A DNA stretch of 35,925 nt from positions 1-35,925 of the forward strand of contig CAJOGA010000019.1 in assembly GCA_905233855.1 (NCBI GenBank). Reading direction: 5' to 3'. Below the pieces are notes generated by a model that was not told where the DNA came from, did no database searches, and saw nothing but the letters and a program-made list of their open reading frames with translations. The position numbers and the translations under genes were made by a program. Shown one piece after another: positions 25,807-33,895 of the stretch. The first letter of the stretch is position 1. The number at the start of each line of letters is the position of its first letter. The DNA is from an uncultured Clostridia bacterium. Its GTDB lineage: Bacteria; Bacillota; Clostridia; UBA1381; CAJOGA01.

Positions 25807-25995
25807 TTGAAAAATCAAAAAAAGACGTCGGTCCGACACAGAGGCACAAATTGTGAAAACGACAAACTGCTCAAAGCATACGCAACCGCTCCGCTCTTTG
25901 ACAGAGTGAATACGGATCAAGAAGTAAATTTAGCCATACCGTCGGACGAAGACGTTGTTGAGGCGAAGGAATGGGTAGACGCCAATAAGAAATAA
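25807..25995 (+). CDS. Small protein, DUF3787 / CDIF630_02480 spore-surface-like
   Basis: TTG start at 25807, 8 nt after GGAGG; the product has 62 residues. A basic start (MKNQKKTSVRHRG) is followed by ATAPLFDRVNTDQEVNLAIP and a tail EDVVEAKEWVDANKK. The final IP-x6-AKEWVD-x-N-K pattern is what I recall for the DUF3787 family, members of which are reported on clostridial spore surfaces. A weak sigma-G-like TGAATA with a downstream CAAATAA lies at 25743-25770. If this is right, the organism is or was a spore former. It is followed by a terminator shared with the convergent gene. Confidence 0.65.
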   Translation: MKNQKKTSVRHRGTNCENDKLLKAYATAPLFDRVNTDQEVNLAIPSDEDVVEAKEWVDANKK

Positions 25996-26025
25996 AAAAG
26001 GTTTTTTGAAAACCCGTTCCGGTGT

Positions 26026-26066
26026 AAAAAAACTCCGTTTGACCGCAAGGCCACACGGAGTTTTTT
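26026..26066. terminator. Bidirectional intrinsic terminator
   Basis: AAAAAACTCCGT / ACGGAGTTTTTT (26027-26038 / 26055-26066) with a short inner CC-GCAA-GG hairpin. It has a T run in both directions and separates the convergent genes 25807-25995 and 26073-26813. Confidence 0.9.
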
Positions 26067-26072
26067 GTTGAA

Positions 26073-26813
26073 TTATTTGGATACCGTTATATTAAGCGTT
26101 CCTCTTTGAGGGAACTCAACGGAAATTTTTGTGTTATCTTTAATAAATGTTTTGACAGCATCGCCCGATTCTGCCGCTTTATATCCGCAAGATATCAAAA
26201 GCATTGTGTATTCAGACCACTCTCTTACGGTTATTTTGTCGCTCGCGTATTTGTATGTTGTTGCGCCGTCCTGTGCATTGACCGACGCAGGAACAATATC
26301 TTCAACAATGTTGGCAAAAGACGGAACCGAGGCACTCCCCTGCGGAAGCTCTGTTGCCGCATACATAACCTTATCTGACACAGGAGCTACGGTTATCTGT
26401 GCGGTACGGCTGTTTGAGTCCCAATCTATAGACACATTTTCCAGATTAACATTTTCAATAATAAATCTTAAAGGCACAAGCGTGCGGTCGTTCAATATAA
26501 CTGCAGGTGAGTCTAATTTTGCTATGCTGTCGTCAACAAAAGCGAAGTTCTGGTCTATTATAAAAGCTATGTATCTGCCGTTTATGAAAGCGTCTGCCTT
26601 TCTCATGTTTGCATCCCATGCCACAACAGCACCCAGCTCTTCAAATATCTTGCGAACGGGAACCATTGTGCGGCCGTTTATTATCACAGGGTCGCTGTCA
26701 AACGTCATTTCCTCGCCGTTAAATGTTACTTTAATGTCCGACTGAGCAAGTGCCGTGGAAAAGACTGTCATTAACATTACAAAGCATAAAACAACGGCTG
26801 TAATTTTTTTCAT
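26073..26813 (-). CDS. Secreted protein with copper-amine-oxidase N-terminal-like domains
   Basis: The ATG at 26813 with AAAGGCGGG upstream gives 246 residues; the longer frame to 26870 lacks a ribosome site and would spoil the signal peptide. A signal peptide covers 1-23 (ends STALA). Two motifs typical of the copper amine oxidase N-domain family (PF07833) follow: INGRTMVPVRKIFEELGAVV with WDANMRKA, and LNDRTLVPLRFI with IDWDSNSRTAQI. Despite the name, these are non-catalytic wall-associated modules common in clostridia. A C-terminal part of about 95 residues is unassigned. It is probably extracellular or cell-surface. Confidence 0.88.
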   Translation of the reverse strand: MKKITAVVLCFVMLMTVFSTALAQSDIKVTFNGEEMTFDSDPVIINGRTMVPVRKIFEELGAVVAWDANMRKADAFINGRYIAFIIDQNFAFVDDSIAKLDSPAVILNDRTLVPLRFIIENVNLENVSIDWDSNSRTAQITVAPVSDKVMYAATELPQGSASVPSFANIVEDIVPASVNAQDGATTYKYASDKITVREWSEYTMLLISCGYKAAESGDAVKTFIKDNTKISVEFPQRGTLNITVSK

Positions 26814-26865
26814 AATAAAAACCCGCCTTTCAAAATGTTTGATTTTCAGATTAATTTGTCTGTAT

Positions 26866-26912
26866 AGCAAAAGAAGCCGTATCGAATAGATTTACGCTAT
26901 TCGACAAGCTTC
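26866..26912 (-). terminator. Terminator after rplT
   Basis: GAAGC-x2-TATCGAATAG (26873-26889) pairs with CTATTCGA-x-AAGCTTC (26897-26912) around a 7-nt loop; on the minus strand TTCTTTTGC follows. It ends infC-rpmI-rplT. Confidence 0.8.
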
Positions 26913-26921
26913 AAGCATTCA

Positions 26922-27275
26922 TTAAAGAGCTGCTTTTGCCTTTTCAACCAACTGTGCAAAAGCTTCAGGATCGGAAATAGCAATTTCTGAAAGCATCTTT
27001 CTGTTCATGTTGATGTTTGCTTTTTTCAATCCGTTCATGAAACGGCTGTAGTTGATATCGTTCATCTTTGCAGCTGCACTTATTCTTGCAATCCACATTT
27101 GTCTGAAATCGCGTTTTTTATGCTTTCTGCCGATGTATGCATACTTAAGCGATTTCATAACAGCCTGATTAGCAACTCTGAACAGCTTGCTGCGGCCGCC
27201 TCTGTAACCTTTAGCCATTTTTAATATTTTTTTATGTCTTTTTCTGGTGTTCATAGCACCTTTAACTCTTGCCAT
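26922..27275 (-). CDS. rplT: 50S ribosomal protein L20
   Basis: 117 residues, starting [18 protein letters not shown], the invariant basic N-terminal arm that threads into 23S rRNA; the middle [19 protein letters not shown] and ending [13 protein letters not shown] are standard. L20 is an early assembly protein and in Firmicutes represses its own operon by binding the infC leader, which fits the leader at 28204-28369. GAGAGGT precedes the ATG. Last gene of the infC-rpmI-rplT operon. Confidence 0.98.
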   Translation of the reverse strand: MARVKGAMNTRKRHKKILKMAKGYRGGRSKLFRVANQAVMKSLKYAYIGRKHKKRDFRQMWIARISAAAKMNDINYSRFMNGLKKANINMNRKMLSEIAISDPEAFAQLVEKAKAAL

Positions 27276-27318
27276 GTTTATTAACCTCTCTTTCAGTCAA
27301 CCTTTTATCTTTTATTGA

Positions 27319-27360
27319 CAAACCGCGTTGGCTGTGTAACGCAATAATGCAAGCGGTTTG
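27319..27360 (-). repeat. Intercistronic inverted repeat between rpmI and rplT
   Basis: CAAACCGC (27319-27326) and GCGGTTTG (27353-27360) are perfect 8-bp arms with a 26-nt internal section that holds further complementarity. No T run follows on the minus strand, so it is not a terminator. It could be an L20 contact or an mRNA-processing site. Confidence 0.5.
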
Positions 27361-27371
27361 CGTTCTGTTGC

Positions 27372-27569
27372 TTATTTATAAGGAATAAGCGATTTGATGG
27401 TAGATGCGTTTGCAGGACCTAAATAAGCTGCTTTTCTTAAGTTTCTTTTTCTCTTTGTTGTTTTCTTATTCAAAATGTGACTTCTGAAAGCGTGTGCTCT
27501 CTTTACTTTGCCCTGTTTTGTTATAGAAAATCTTTTTGCGGTAGCTCTATGCGTTTTTAATTTAGGCAT
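27372..27569 (-). CDS. rpmI: 50S ribosomal protein L35
   Basis: The ATG at 27569 gives the canonical 65-residue L35 (MPKLKTHRATAKRF...); a GTG-type extension to 27587 covers the ribosome-binding site GGAAGGAG and is rejected. The protein is strongly basic, with RSHILNKKTTKRKRNLRK and the tail IKSLIPYK. It lies between infC and rplT in the standard order. Confidence 0.97.
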   Translation of the reverse strand: MPKLKTHRATAKRFSITKQGKVKRAHAFRSHILNKKTTKRKRNLRKAAYLGPANASTIKSLIPYK

Positions 27570-27678
27570 AACTACAACTCCTTCCAAAAAATTATTTATA
27601 TATCATATTTGATACTATCATAAGCTTGAATTTGCAAGCGTTATAATCTTTTTAAACCGCACCTGAAAAAGTGCATAT

Positions 27679-28188
27679 TTATTTTGCGTTAAGAAACATT
27701 ACCATGCTTCTGCCTTCCATCTTTGGCGGCTTGTCAACAGCACCCACTTCACTTACATTCTCGGCAAATTTATTCAGCAACGCTTCGCCCGGCTTGGTGT
27801 TATTCATCTCTCTGCCGCGGAAACGCACTGATACTTTAACTTTATCGCCGTGCTGAAGAAATTTGGTGGCATGATTTACTTTTGTTTCAAAATCATGAGT
27901 ATCTATAACAGGTGTAAGACGGATTTCTTTGATTTCGACCGTCTTTTGGTTTTTACGGTTTTCCTTTTCCTTCTTCGCAAGTTCAAAACGGTATTTACCG
28001 TAGTCCATAATTTTGCAAACCGGCGGCTCTGCCTGAGGGGCTATCTTAACTAAATCAAGCATTTTCTCGTTCGACATTTCCAACGCCTTTGCAATATCCA
28101 CAATGCCAAGCTGAGAACCGTCTGAGTCTATCAATCTGACCTGTTTGTCTCTGATTTCTTCATTGATTTGTAAATCTTTGCTGCTAAT
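27679..28188 (-). CDS. infC: Translation initiation factor IF-3, probable ATT start
   Basis: IF-3 binds the 30S subunit, checks start codon-anticodon pairing and keeps subunits apart. The conserved sequence starts at LQINEEIRDKQVRLID and ends VDKPPKMEGRSMVMFLNAK, i.e. the complete N- and C-terminal domains. No ATG, GTG or TTG is properly placed: a GTG at 28203 is embedded in the GGAGG (28197-28201). The ATT at 28188-28186 is 8 nt after that site and gives 169 residues beginning with a formyl-Met read from ATT. An AUU start is the classical infC trait, letting IF-3 repress its own translation. A second ATT at 28191 has only 5 nt spacing. Transcribed from the promoter at 28376-28404. Confidence 0.93.
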   Translation of the reverse strand: MSSKDLQINEEIRDKQVRLIDSDGSQLGIVDIAKALEMSNEKMLDLVKIAPQAEPPVCKIMDYGKYRFELAKKEKENRKNQKTVEIKEIRLTPVIDTHDFETKVNHATKFLQHGDKVKVSVRFRGREMNNTKPGEALLNKFAENVSEVGAVDKPPKMEGRSMVMFLNAK

Positions 28189-28203
28189 AATTAACACCTC
28201 CAC

Positions 28204-28369
28204 AAAATTTGAGCCTGTTCGGCTTTACAAAGACAACCGTTTTTTTGCAACAAAAAAACGACAGAAGTTAAAACAATCCGTCGCACAAAACACGCACAAA
28301 ATGTGCTGATCATATCTACCGTATCGACCTTCGCCATACGGTGAGAGCGGACAACTCTGCTTTAACAAC
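28204..28369 (-). ncRNA. infC leader RNA, L20-leader type, with transcription attenuator
   Basis: About 165 nt lie between the predicted transcript start and the infC ribosome site. Reading the minus strand, a complex segment including TTGTCCGCTCTCACCGTA is followed by CGACGGA...TCTGTCG (28259-28265 / 28277-28283) and seven T (28252-28258), a textbook attenuator upstream of the gene. Position, length and terminator match the L20 leaders of Firmicutes, where ribosomal protein L20 promotes termination. The assignment to that family is from context and remembered layout, not a model search. Confidence 0.75.
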
Positions 28370-28375
28370 ATTGTT

Positions 28376-28404
28376 ATTCTAACACATACAGTGCGATATG
28401 TCAA
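28376..28404 (-). promoter_or_regulatory. Consensus sigma-A promoter of infC-rpmI-rplT
   Basis: Minus strand: perfect TTGACA (28399-28404), 17-bp spacer, TAGAAT (28376-28381). This is among the strongest promoters in the window, as expected for a ribosomal operon. Confidence 0.85.
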
Positions 28405-28417
28405 TACCATTTATTTA

Positions 28418-28460
28418 AAATTTTTGCAAGGGATGATTTTTGCATCCCTTGCAAAAATTT
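28418..28460 (-). terminator. Long inverted repeat, terminator of the GH95-like gene
   Basis: AAATTTTTGCAAGGGATG (28418-28435) and its perfect 18-bp complement (28443-28460), with a 7-nt loop; A/T-rich stem ends supply the T run on either strand. It separates the glycosidase from the infC promoter. Confidence 0.88.
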
Positions 28461-28481
28461 CATTAAAATATTAACACAAAC

Positions 28482-30755
28482 CTATGCCTTAACTATTTTA
28501 TATTCGCCGTTTATTTCGGTATTAAACATTATCATGCCGTTTTCCGCCTTATATTCAACCTTATTGCCTTCGGCGTCGGTTACAGAAACGTTGCTGTTCC
28601 ACGGATTTTTAACCTTACATTCCAAACCGGCTTCACTGACAATGTCAACATACGACACACTTCCGTCTTTAAATTCCGAGCTTACAAGGAACGCACCGTA
28701 TGCACGCAGAGTTTCAAAAGATGCGTCTCTGTCTTTAAACCATACAGGGAACAGATTTATAAACCCTTCATGGCTCTGCAGAAGCAACGAATGTATGCCC
28801 TCAATAGCACCGGCACTTTCAATGCCGTGACGGTTGGATTTTAAAATGCAGTTATCACGCATATATTCATTTATAAGCGTGTGGAAATGCTCAAAATATT
28901 TTTCAACCGGATAGCCGACACGCGGAGCACAGTTGAAAATGTTAGGCGTGTTGTTTTCCTGAAGCCAGTTATCGTGTATCTCAATAGTGTTGAGTGCTCT
29001 CTGAACCAGTTCAGGCTCGGACGAAAGACCAACGTTACCGTCCGGGAAGACAGGCCCTTCAAGGTTCGTATGCGATACCTGATCGCCATGATTGTTTTCG
29101 GCAAGTGCAAATATAGGCTTATTTGTTTTCTGCGACGTTACAACAGGGAACGGTGCAAGGTTTTCCAGAATATCTTTCCACAGCACAATACGTTCCTGAT
29201 AAACTTCAAATTCCGTACAAGCCTCTATCATAAATTTCATAAGCCTTCTTATGCCGCCCAATGCAAGTGCCGGGTTTATGTCGTCGGCATACTGGGTTTC
29301 GTGTGCCGCAGAGTCATAAACATTGTATCTTCCGCTTTCGTCTTTAACAAGGAAATCCTCCCAGAAATTTGCAACTTCTATACAATACGGCAACGCCTTT
29401 CTTATAAAGAAGTCCTTATCGTGAGTATAGTAATATGTCCAAACGAACGGCATCATCATGGACAGCGAGTTTGTTTTCTGCTCAAGGAAGTTGTTATATG
29501 CATCGTAACCCCACGGAGCAAGACGTACAGGGAAGTAAACGCCGCGTTGAAGTGTTCCCCTTCTCGGCGAGCCCATGCCTCCCATATTTGTTGACCATGA
29601 CTCAAGGAAGTATCGGGCATATTTTTTGCCCATAGGTATGGCGTCTAACATTGTTTCACAAAACGCTCCCGCAAGGAACGGTCTGTTTGATGTGAAGACG
29701 CCGTAAAACGGTGCGGCAAAGTTATAGTTCAAGGTAAAGCCGCCGCCGAACGCCATAAAATCGGAAAAATTGAAGATGCCGTCAATACCCGTTGCAACAC
29801 ACCCCGGTCGGCATTGACAACCCAAAGCGTAGAGCGAACCGTAGTAATATTTATGTATCATTTCGTCGCCGATGTCAAGCTGCGACAAATGCCAGTATTC
29901 CGCCCACCACTTGTTGTGATTTACATTCATTTTTACAAGCTTTTTTTCGTCAAGACCGATAAGCATGTCCTGTGCTTCGGATATATGGTCGGTTTTGTCT
30001 TTGCCTCCGCCCATAGACACTACAAGATACACATGCTGCCCCGGCTGAAGAGAAAAATACATCACAGGCATGCCGTCATGGTCGGTGTCTGTGCCTGTAA
30101 TCTTTGTGCCTATAAGTCCTGCAGCCATTGCTACACGCACAACAAAACGTACGCCATCATCGCCGCTGTACGTTTCACGTGCCGCCCATATACAGGAGCT
30201 TTCTATGCCGCTGCAGGCAGGATAGCGAGGATCGTCCGGCTTTGTCCAAAGCTTTACGCCAAGGTCTGCAATATTTGACGAGGTGTTTTCTATTCTTGTT
30301 ATCAAAAAGTTGCCTTCTCTTGCGGATATGAACGACTTTAATTTAAGCGAGCCGCCGCCGAGACAAAGCTTTGCGTCTATTTCCGCTTTATATAAATTCT
30401 GTGTTATTCCGTAGTCTTTACTGTCTGTTTTGCCATTTTTTGAAAACAGATTTATTCCGCCTACCGTTATGGGACGAATGGTACGGATATCGTAATCCTG
30501 TCTGTCCGACCACATTTCGCCTTTTGTGATAAAGATTTTGTAATTGTCATAGTCGCCGGCAACAGCCGCTGCCATATCGCCGTTACCCATAACCGGGCTG
30601 GCGGTATATGTGTTACACAGAGCATATTCCGGATTGTTTACCGGCGCCATTCTCTGAGATTCCGCACCTGAAAACGGGTATCCTCTCAATTCGTTTTTCT
30701 CCGGCGGAGCTGTCCAAACAGCATTTATAGATTCAACAATATGTTTTGCACTCAT
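28482..30755 (-). CDS. Glycoside hydrolase family 95-like (alpha/alpha)6-barrel protein, cytoplasmic
   Basis: 757 residues without a signal peptide. The N-terminal part has PVMGNGDMAAAVAGDY (54-69), parallel to the LGNGRLGAMV of GH95 fucosidases/galactosidases, then a strand-rich super-sandwich region. HNKWWAEYWHLSQL (about 280-293) leads into the helical barrel, with TLNYNF (341-346) giving the N-x-N pair used in GH95 catalysis, and a later SAAHETQ that may hold the acid. The C terminus LLQSHEGFINLFPVWFKDRD and ASFETLRAYGAFLVS matches the family layout. The substrate is probably a fucosyl or galactosyl oligosaccharide taken into the cell, but other six-hairpin families cannot be ruled out. 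It has its own promoter and terminator. Confidence 0.78.
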   Translation of the reverse strand: MSAKHIVESINAVWTAPPEKNELRGYPFSGAESQRMAPVNNPEYALCNTYTASPVMGNGDMAAAVAGDYDNYKIFITKGEMWSDRQDYDIRTIRPITVGGINLFSKNGKTDSKDYGITQNLYKAEIDAKLCLGGGSLKLKSFISAREGNFLITRIENTSSNIADLGVKLWTKPDDPRYPACSGIESSCIWAARETYSGDDGVRFVVRVAMAAGLIGTKITGTDTDHDGMPVMYFSLQPGQHVYLVVSMGGGKDKTDHISEAQDMLIGLDEKKLVKMNVNHNKWWAEYWHLSQLDIGDEMIHKYYYGSLYALGCQCRPGCVATGIDGIFNFSDFMAFGGGFTLNYNFAAPFYGVFTSNRPFLAGAFCETMLDAIPMGKKYARYFLESWSTNMGGMGSPRRGTLQRGVYFPVRLAPWGYDAYNNFLEQKTNSLSMMMPFVWTYYYTHDKDFFIRKALPYCIEVANFWEDFLVKDESGRYNVYDSAAHETQYADDINPALALGGIRRLMKFMIEACTEFEVYQERIVLWKDILENLAPFPVVTSQKTNKPIFALAENNHGDQVSHTNLEGPVFPDGNVGLSSEPELVQRALNTIEIHDNWLQENNTPNIFNCAPRVGYPVEKYFEHFHTLINEYMRDNCILKSNRHGIESAGAIEGIHSLLLQSHEGFINLFPVWFKDRDASFETLRAYGAFLVSSEFKDGSVSYVDIVSEAGLECKVKNPWNSNVSVTDAEGNKVEYKAENGMIMFNTEINGEYKIVKA

Positions 30756-30807
30756 AATTTATGCCTCCCAACAGTTATAAAAAATGCCTGTACAAGGTCT
30801 TTCGTTA

Positions 30808-30836
30808 AGAATATCATTAATAAAAAACGTAGTCAA
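30808..30836 (-). promoter_or_regulatory. Putative sigma-A promoter of the GH95-like gene
   Basis: Minus strand: TTGACT (30831-30836), 17 bp, TATTCT (30808-30813), about 50 bp before the start codon. The spacer is T-rich. No clear operator seen. Confidence 0.6.
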
Positions 30837-30837
30837 G

Positions 30838-30882
30838 AAAAAAAACGAAGAAACGCTCTTTTAGCCATTCCTTCGTTTTTTA
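30838..30882 (-). terminator. Terminator of serC-serA
   Basis: A/T-capped stem AAAACGAAGaaa / ttCCTTCGTTTT, followed on the minus strand by eight T, starting 12 bp after the serA stop. Confidence 0.85.
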
Positions 30883-30894
30883 ATATACGTTTGA

Positions 30895-32058
30895 TTATTT
30901 TATAACACGCACGCCCAAAACGCCGTCTATCTCGGATATCTTTTTGATGATGTCGTCGGTGATGGTGCCGTCAACGTTCATGATAGTGTAGGCAAGATCT
31001 TTCTTGCTCTTATTTATCATATCGGAAATGTTTATGCCAACTTCAGAGAAGAACGCAGAAAATCTGCTCAGCATATTCACAATATTTTTGTGAGTTATCG
31101 CAAGTCTGCCGTTTTCGCCCATGGCAAGCGAACATTCAGGGAAGTTTACCGAATGAGAGATGTTGCCCGTTTCAAGGAAATCGGCAAGCTCTTTGCATGC
31201 CATAACAGCACAGTTATCTTCCGATTCAGGTGTTGAAGCACCAAGATGCGGAATAGGAATAACCTTATCCATCTTAACGACTTCAGCGTTAGGGAAGTCG
31301 GTTATATATGCGGCTATCTTGCCGGAATCTATTGCCTTTTTAAGGGAGTCAACGTCAACCAATTCACCGCGTGCAAAGTTGAGCAGACGGACACCGTCTT
31401 TCATTGCGGATATTGTTGTATCGTTTATCATGCCGCGTGTGGAATCGTTAAGCGGAAGATGCATTGTGATATAATCGCACTCTGAGTATATTTCGTTTAT
31501 ATCCTCTGCTTTTCTTACGTATCTGGACAACGACCACGCAGAGTCTACCGATATAAACGGGTCATAACCGATAACGTCCATACCGAGGTGATGAGCGGCA
31601 TTTGCAACCATAACGCCTATGGCACCCAACCCGATAACGCCGAGCTTTTTGCCCTCTATTTCAGGACCTACAAAAGCGCTTTTTCCTTTTTCAACCTGTT
31701 TTGCAACATCGTCGCCCGTGAGCGTTTTTGCCCATTCAATACCGCCGACAACATTTCTTGAAACCAAAAACAATCCTGCTATAACAAGCTCTTTAACGGC
31801 ATTTGCATTTGCACCCGGTGTGTTGAACACAACTATGCCTTTTTCGCTGCATTTGTCGATAGGAATATTGTTTACGCCGGCACCGGCTCTTGCAACAGCT
31901 TTAAGGTTTGACGGCAGCTCCATGTCATGCATGGCAAAGCTTCTTAATACGATGGCGTCGGCATTTGCCGAAGCGTCGTCCGTTATGGTATATTTTGAAC
32001 TGTCAAGATTGTCAAGACCGCACTTTGCAATCTTGTTAAGAGTTAAAACATTAAACAT
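30895..32058 (-). CDS. serA: D-3-phosphoglycerate dehydrogenase with ACT domain
   Basis: SerA oxidises 3-phosphoglycerate to 3-phosphohydroxypyruvate, the first step of serine synthesis. 387 residues: NAD-binding GLGAIG (143-148), catalytic Arg230 (NFARGELVD) and His271 (HLGAST), and a C-terminal ACT domain (about 318-387) that typically gives serine feedback. The usual LDVFxxEP segment is replaced by ITDFPNAEV (252-260), a variant in which the usual acidic partner residue is shifted; this is typical of one clostridial/Bacteroidetes SerA subgroup to my knowledge. It lies 24 bp after serC and shares its transcript and terminator. Confidence 0.95.
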   Translation of the reverse strand: MFNVLTLNKIAKCGLDNLDSSKYTITDDASANADAIVLRSFAMHDMELPSNLKAVARAGAGVNNIPIDKCSEKGIVVFNTPGANANAVKELVIAGLFLVSRNVVGGIEWAKTLTGDDVAKQVEKGKSAFVGPEIEGKKLGVIGLGAIGVMVANAAHHLGMDVIGYDPFISVDSAWSLSRYVRKAEDINEIYSECDYITMHLPLNDSTRGMINDTTISAMKDGVRLLNFARGELVDVDSLKKAIDSGKIAAYITDFPNAEVVKMDKVIPIPHLGASTPESEDNCAVMACKELADFLETGNISHSVNFPECSLAMGENGRLAITHKNIVNMLSRFSAFFSEVGINISDMINKSKKDLAYTIMNVDGTITDDIIKKISEIDGVLGVRVIK

Positions 32059-32082
32059 TTTTAATCCTCCAATTTATGTGTC

Positions 32083-33162
32083 TTATTTATTTTTAGCTTC
32101 AAAGTCCTTCATGAAGTTTACCAAAGCCTGAACGCCTTCAAACGTCATTGCATTGTATATGCTTGCTCTCATACCGCCAACGCTTCTGTGGCCTTTGAGG
32201 TTAACAAAACCTGCAGCTTTGGATTCTTTAACGAACTTAGCGTCCAATTCATCATTGCCTGTTATAAACGGAATATTCATAAGCGAACGGTCTGCACCCG
32301 AAACTGTTGCTTTAAACATAGACGAATTGTCTAAGAAATCATACAAAAGTTTTGCTTTTGCAATATTTACTTTTTCTATCTCCTTAACGCCGCCCTTTGC
32401 TTTTAACCATTCAAGTACAAGCTTGAAGATGTATATTGCATATGTAGGCGGAGTGTTGTACATAGATCCGTTATCGGCGTGTATGCTGTAGGTGAACATT
32501 GTAGGTGTGCCTTTGATAGGCTCTTTGATAAGGTCTTCTCTTATAATAACCACCGTCAAACCAGCAGGGCCAAGGTTCTTTTGTGCACCGGCATAAATAA
32601 GACCGTATTTTGTAACATCACATTCTTCGCTGAGTATGCACGAAGAAAAGTCTGCAACTATCGGCACGCCGTTTGTTTCAGGCACTTTGGAAAAACGTGT
32701 GCCGTAAATTGTGTTGTTTTGTGTTATATGGAAATAATCCGCATCTTTGTCAAATTTTGATGCGTCAAGCTCAGGAATATAGCTGAAGGTTTTATCGTCG
32801 GAGCTTGCAACCTTATTTACAGTTAAGTATTTAGATGCCTCAGCTGCCGCTTTCTTAGCCCACATACCTGTTATAACGTAGTCGGCTTTGCCGTTTTTGC
32901 AAAGATTCATAGGAATCATGGCAAACTGGCTTGATGCACCGCCCTGAAGGAATAACACTTTATAGTTGTCCGGTATATTCATCAGCTCACGAAATAGAGC
33001 TTCTGCCGAATTAATGATTTCCTCATAATCTTTTGATCTGTGGCTCATTTCCATAACCGACATTCCGGATTCACCGTAGCAAAGCATTTGCTCCTGTGCC
33101 TTTTTTAATACGTCCTCCGGCAAAGCGGAAGGGCCTGCCGAAAAATTGTAAACTCTGTTCAT
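32083..33162 (-). CDS. serC: Phosphoserine aminotransferase
   Basis: SerC converts 3-phosphohydroxypyruvate to phosphoserine using glutamate and PLP. The ATG at 33162 has GGAGG 9 nt upstream and gives 359 residues with the standard start [19 protein letters not shown]; the frame continues six codons further without support. PLP-binding Lys195 lies in [13 protein letters not shown], and the ADFSS segment holds the PLP-contacting Asp. [17 protein letters not shown] is the family C-terminal signature. serC-serA form the serine operon; serB is not in this window. The unknown membrane gene 33209-33895 is 46 bp upstream and may be co-transcribed. Confidence 0.97.
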   Translation of the reverse strand: MNRVYNFSAGPSALPEDVLKKAQEQMLCYGESGMSVMEMSHRSKDYEEIINSAEALFRELMNIPDNYKVLFLQGGASSQFAMIPMNLCKNGKADYVITGMWAKKAAAEASKYLTVNKVASSDDKTFSYIPELDASKFDKDADYFHITQNNTIYGTRFSKVPETNGVPIVADFSSCILSEECDVTKYGLIYAGAQKNLGPAGLTVVIIREDLIKEPIKGTPTMFTYSIHADNGSMYNTPPTYAIYIFKLVLEWLKAKGGVKEIEKVNIAKAKLLYDFLDNSSMFKATVSGADRSLMNIPFITGNDELDAKFVKESKAAGFVNLKGHRSVGGMRASIYNAMTFEGVQALVNFMKDFEAKNK

Positions 33163-33208
33163 AAAACAATACCTCCACACATTTTATATAAATATTTTTT
33201 AATCTGTT

Positions 33209-33895
33209 TTACTTTGATGACGCAGATATAATGTATTCTAAAATTTTTCTGCCTTCATCATACCGTTGCTGATTATCCTGTTTATTCTCGTTATAACGCA
33301 CGTTACGCATTGTGATAAACATATCATCGGTCGGAATATTATATTTTTCAAGCAACGTGTTGCCTTTCATGCTTATAGCACGCACAACGCCTTCATTATC
33401 ACGCACAAGCATGCCTTCGTCAAAGCCTGCGGCGTATTCGTCGAGCGATATCAGCATTTCCGCTCCGTCATCACGGCTTATAAGGTTCGGCAGCTGCTTT
33501 TGCGTCATAATAAACACATGCGACAACCCTGCCGCAAATTCAGCCGATACGCGTTCCTGCATAGACGACACATTTGCCGAAACATTCTTCCCCGTTTCAA
33601 GATCCGCAACCAGCAGCCGTAAAAAGGTTACGGCATGTTTGCCGTCGCCGTTCAGATCCTCCGTAATGAGCGACAATTCATCTTCAAGGCCGGAAACATC
33701 ATAGTCAGCCGGATAGATGTAGTTGACATAAGCAACGGTAACATCGGGCGATACGTTTGCCGCACAGTTCGACACGGCAAAAACTATCAGCAGTAATGCG
33801 GCAACGCCTATAATAGTATGCCATTTATAATAGTCCCAAAAATAGCCCCACCACGCAGGTGTGAACATTTTAGGCACTTCTCCGTATTTCTCCAT
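33209..33895 (-). CDS. Single-span membrane-anchored protein of unknown function
   Basis: 228 residues with a short cytoplasmic lead containing FTPAWWGYFWDYYKWHT, a hydrophobic span (about 27-45) and an extracytoplasmic domain of about 180 residues. I recall the aromatic FWDYYKW lead before one span from many unannotated clostridial proteins, but no function. The exterior part has the alternating strand/helix pattern of a small binding-protein-like fold, with no cysteine bridge or catalytic motif. An internal ATG (33868) is an alternative start; neither has an ideal ribosome site. It has a good upstream promoter and a GC-rich 5' UTR hairpin, and it precedes serC by 46 bp. Confidence 0.75.
   Translation of the reverse strand: MEKYGEVPKMFTPAWWGYFWDYYKWHTIIGVAALLLIVFAVSNCAANVSPDVTVAYVNYIYPADYDVSGLEDELSLITEDLNGDGKHAVTFLRLLVADLETGKNVSANVSSMQERVSAEFAAGLSHVFIMTQKQLPNLISRDDGAEMLISLDEYAAGFDEGMLVRDNEGVVRAISMKGNTLLEKYNIPTDDMFITMRNVRYNENKQDNQQRYDEGRKILEYIISASSK

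Noticed and set aside
28251-28283. Reading the hairpin before infC as an ordinary terminator of an upstream gene
   Set aside because: The nearest upstream feature on that strand is the infC promoter itself; the hairpin lies within the leader between promoter and gene and is therefore an attenuator.
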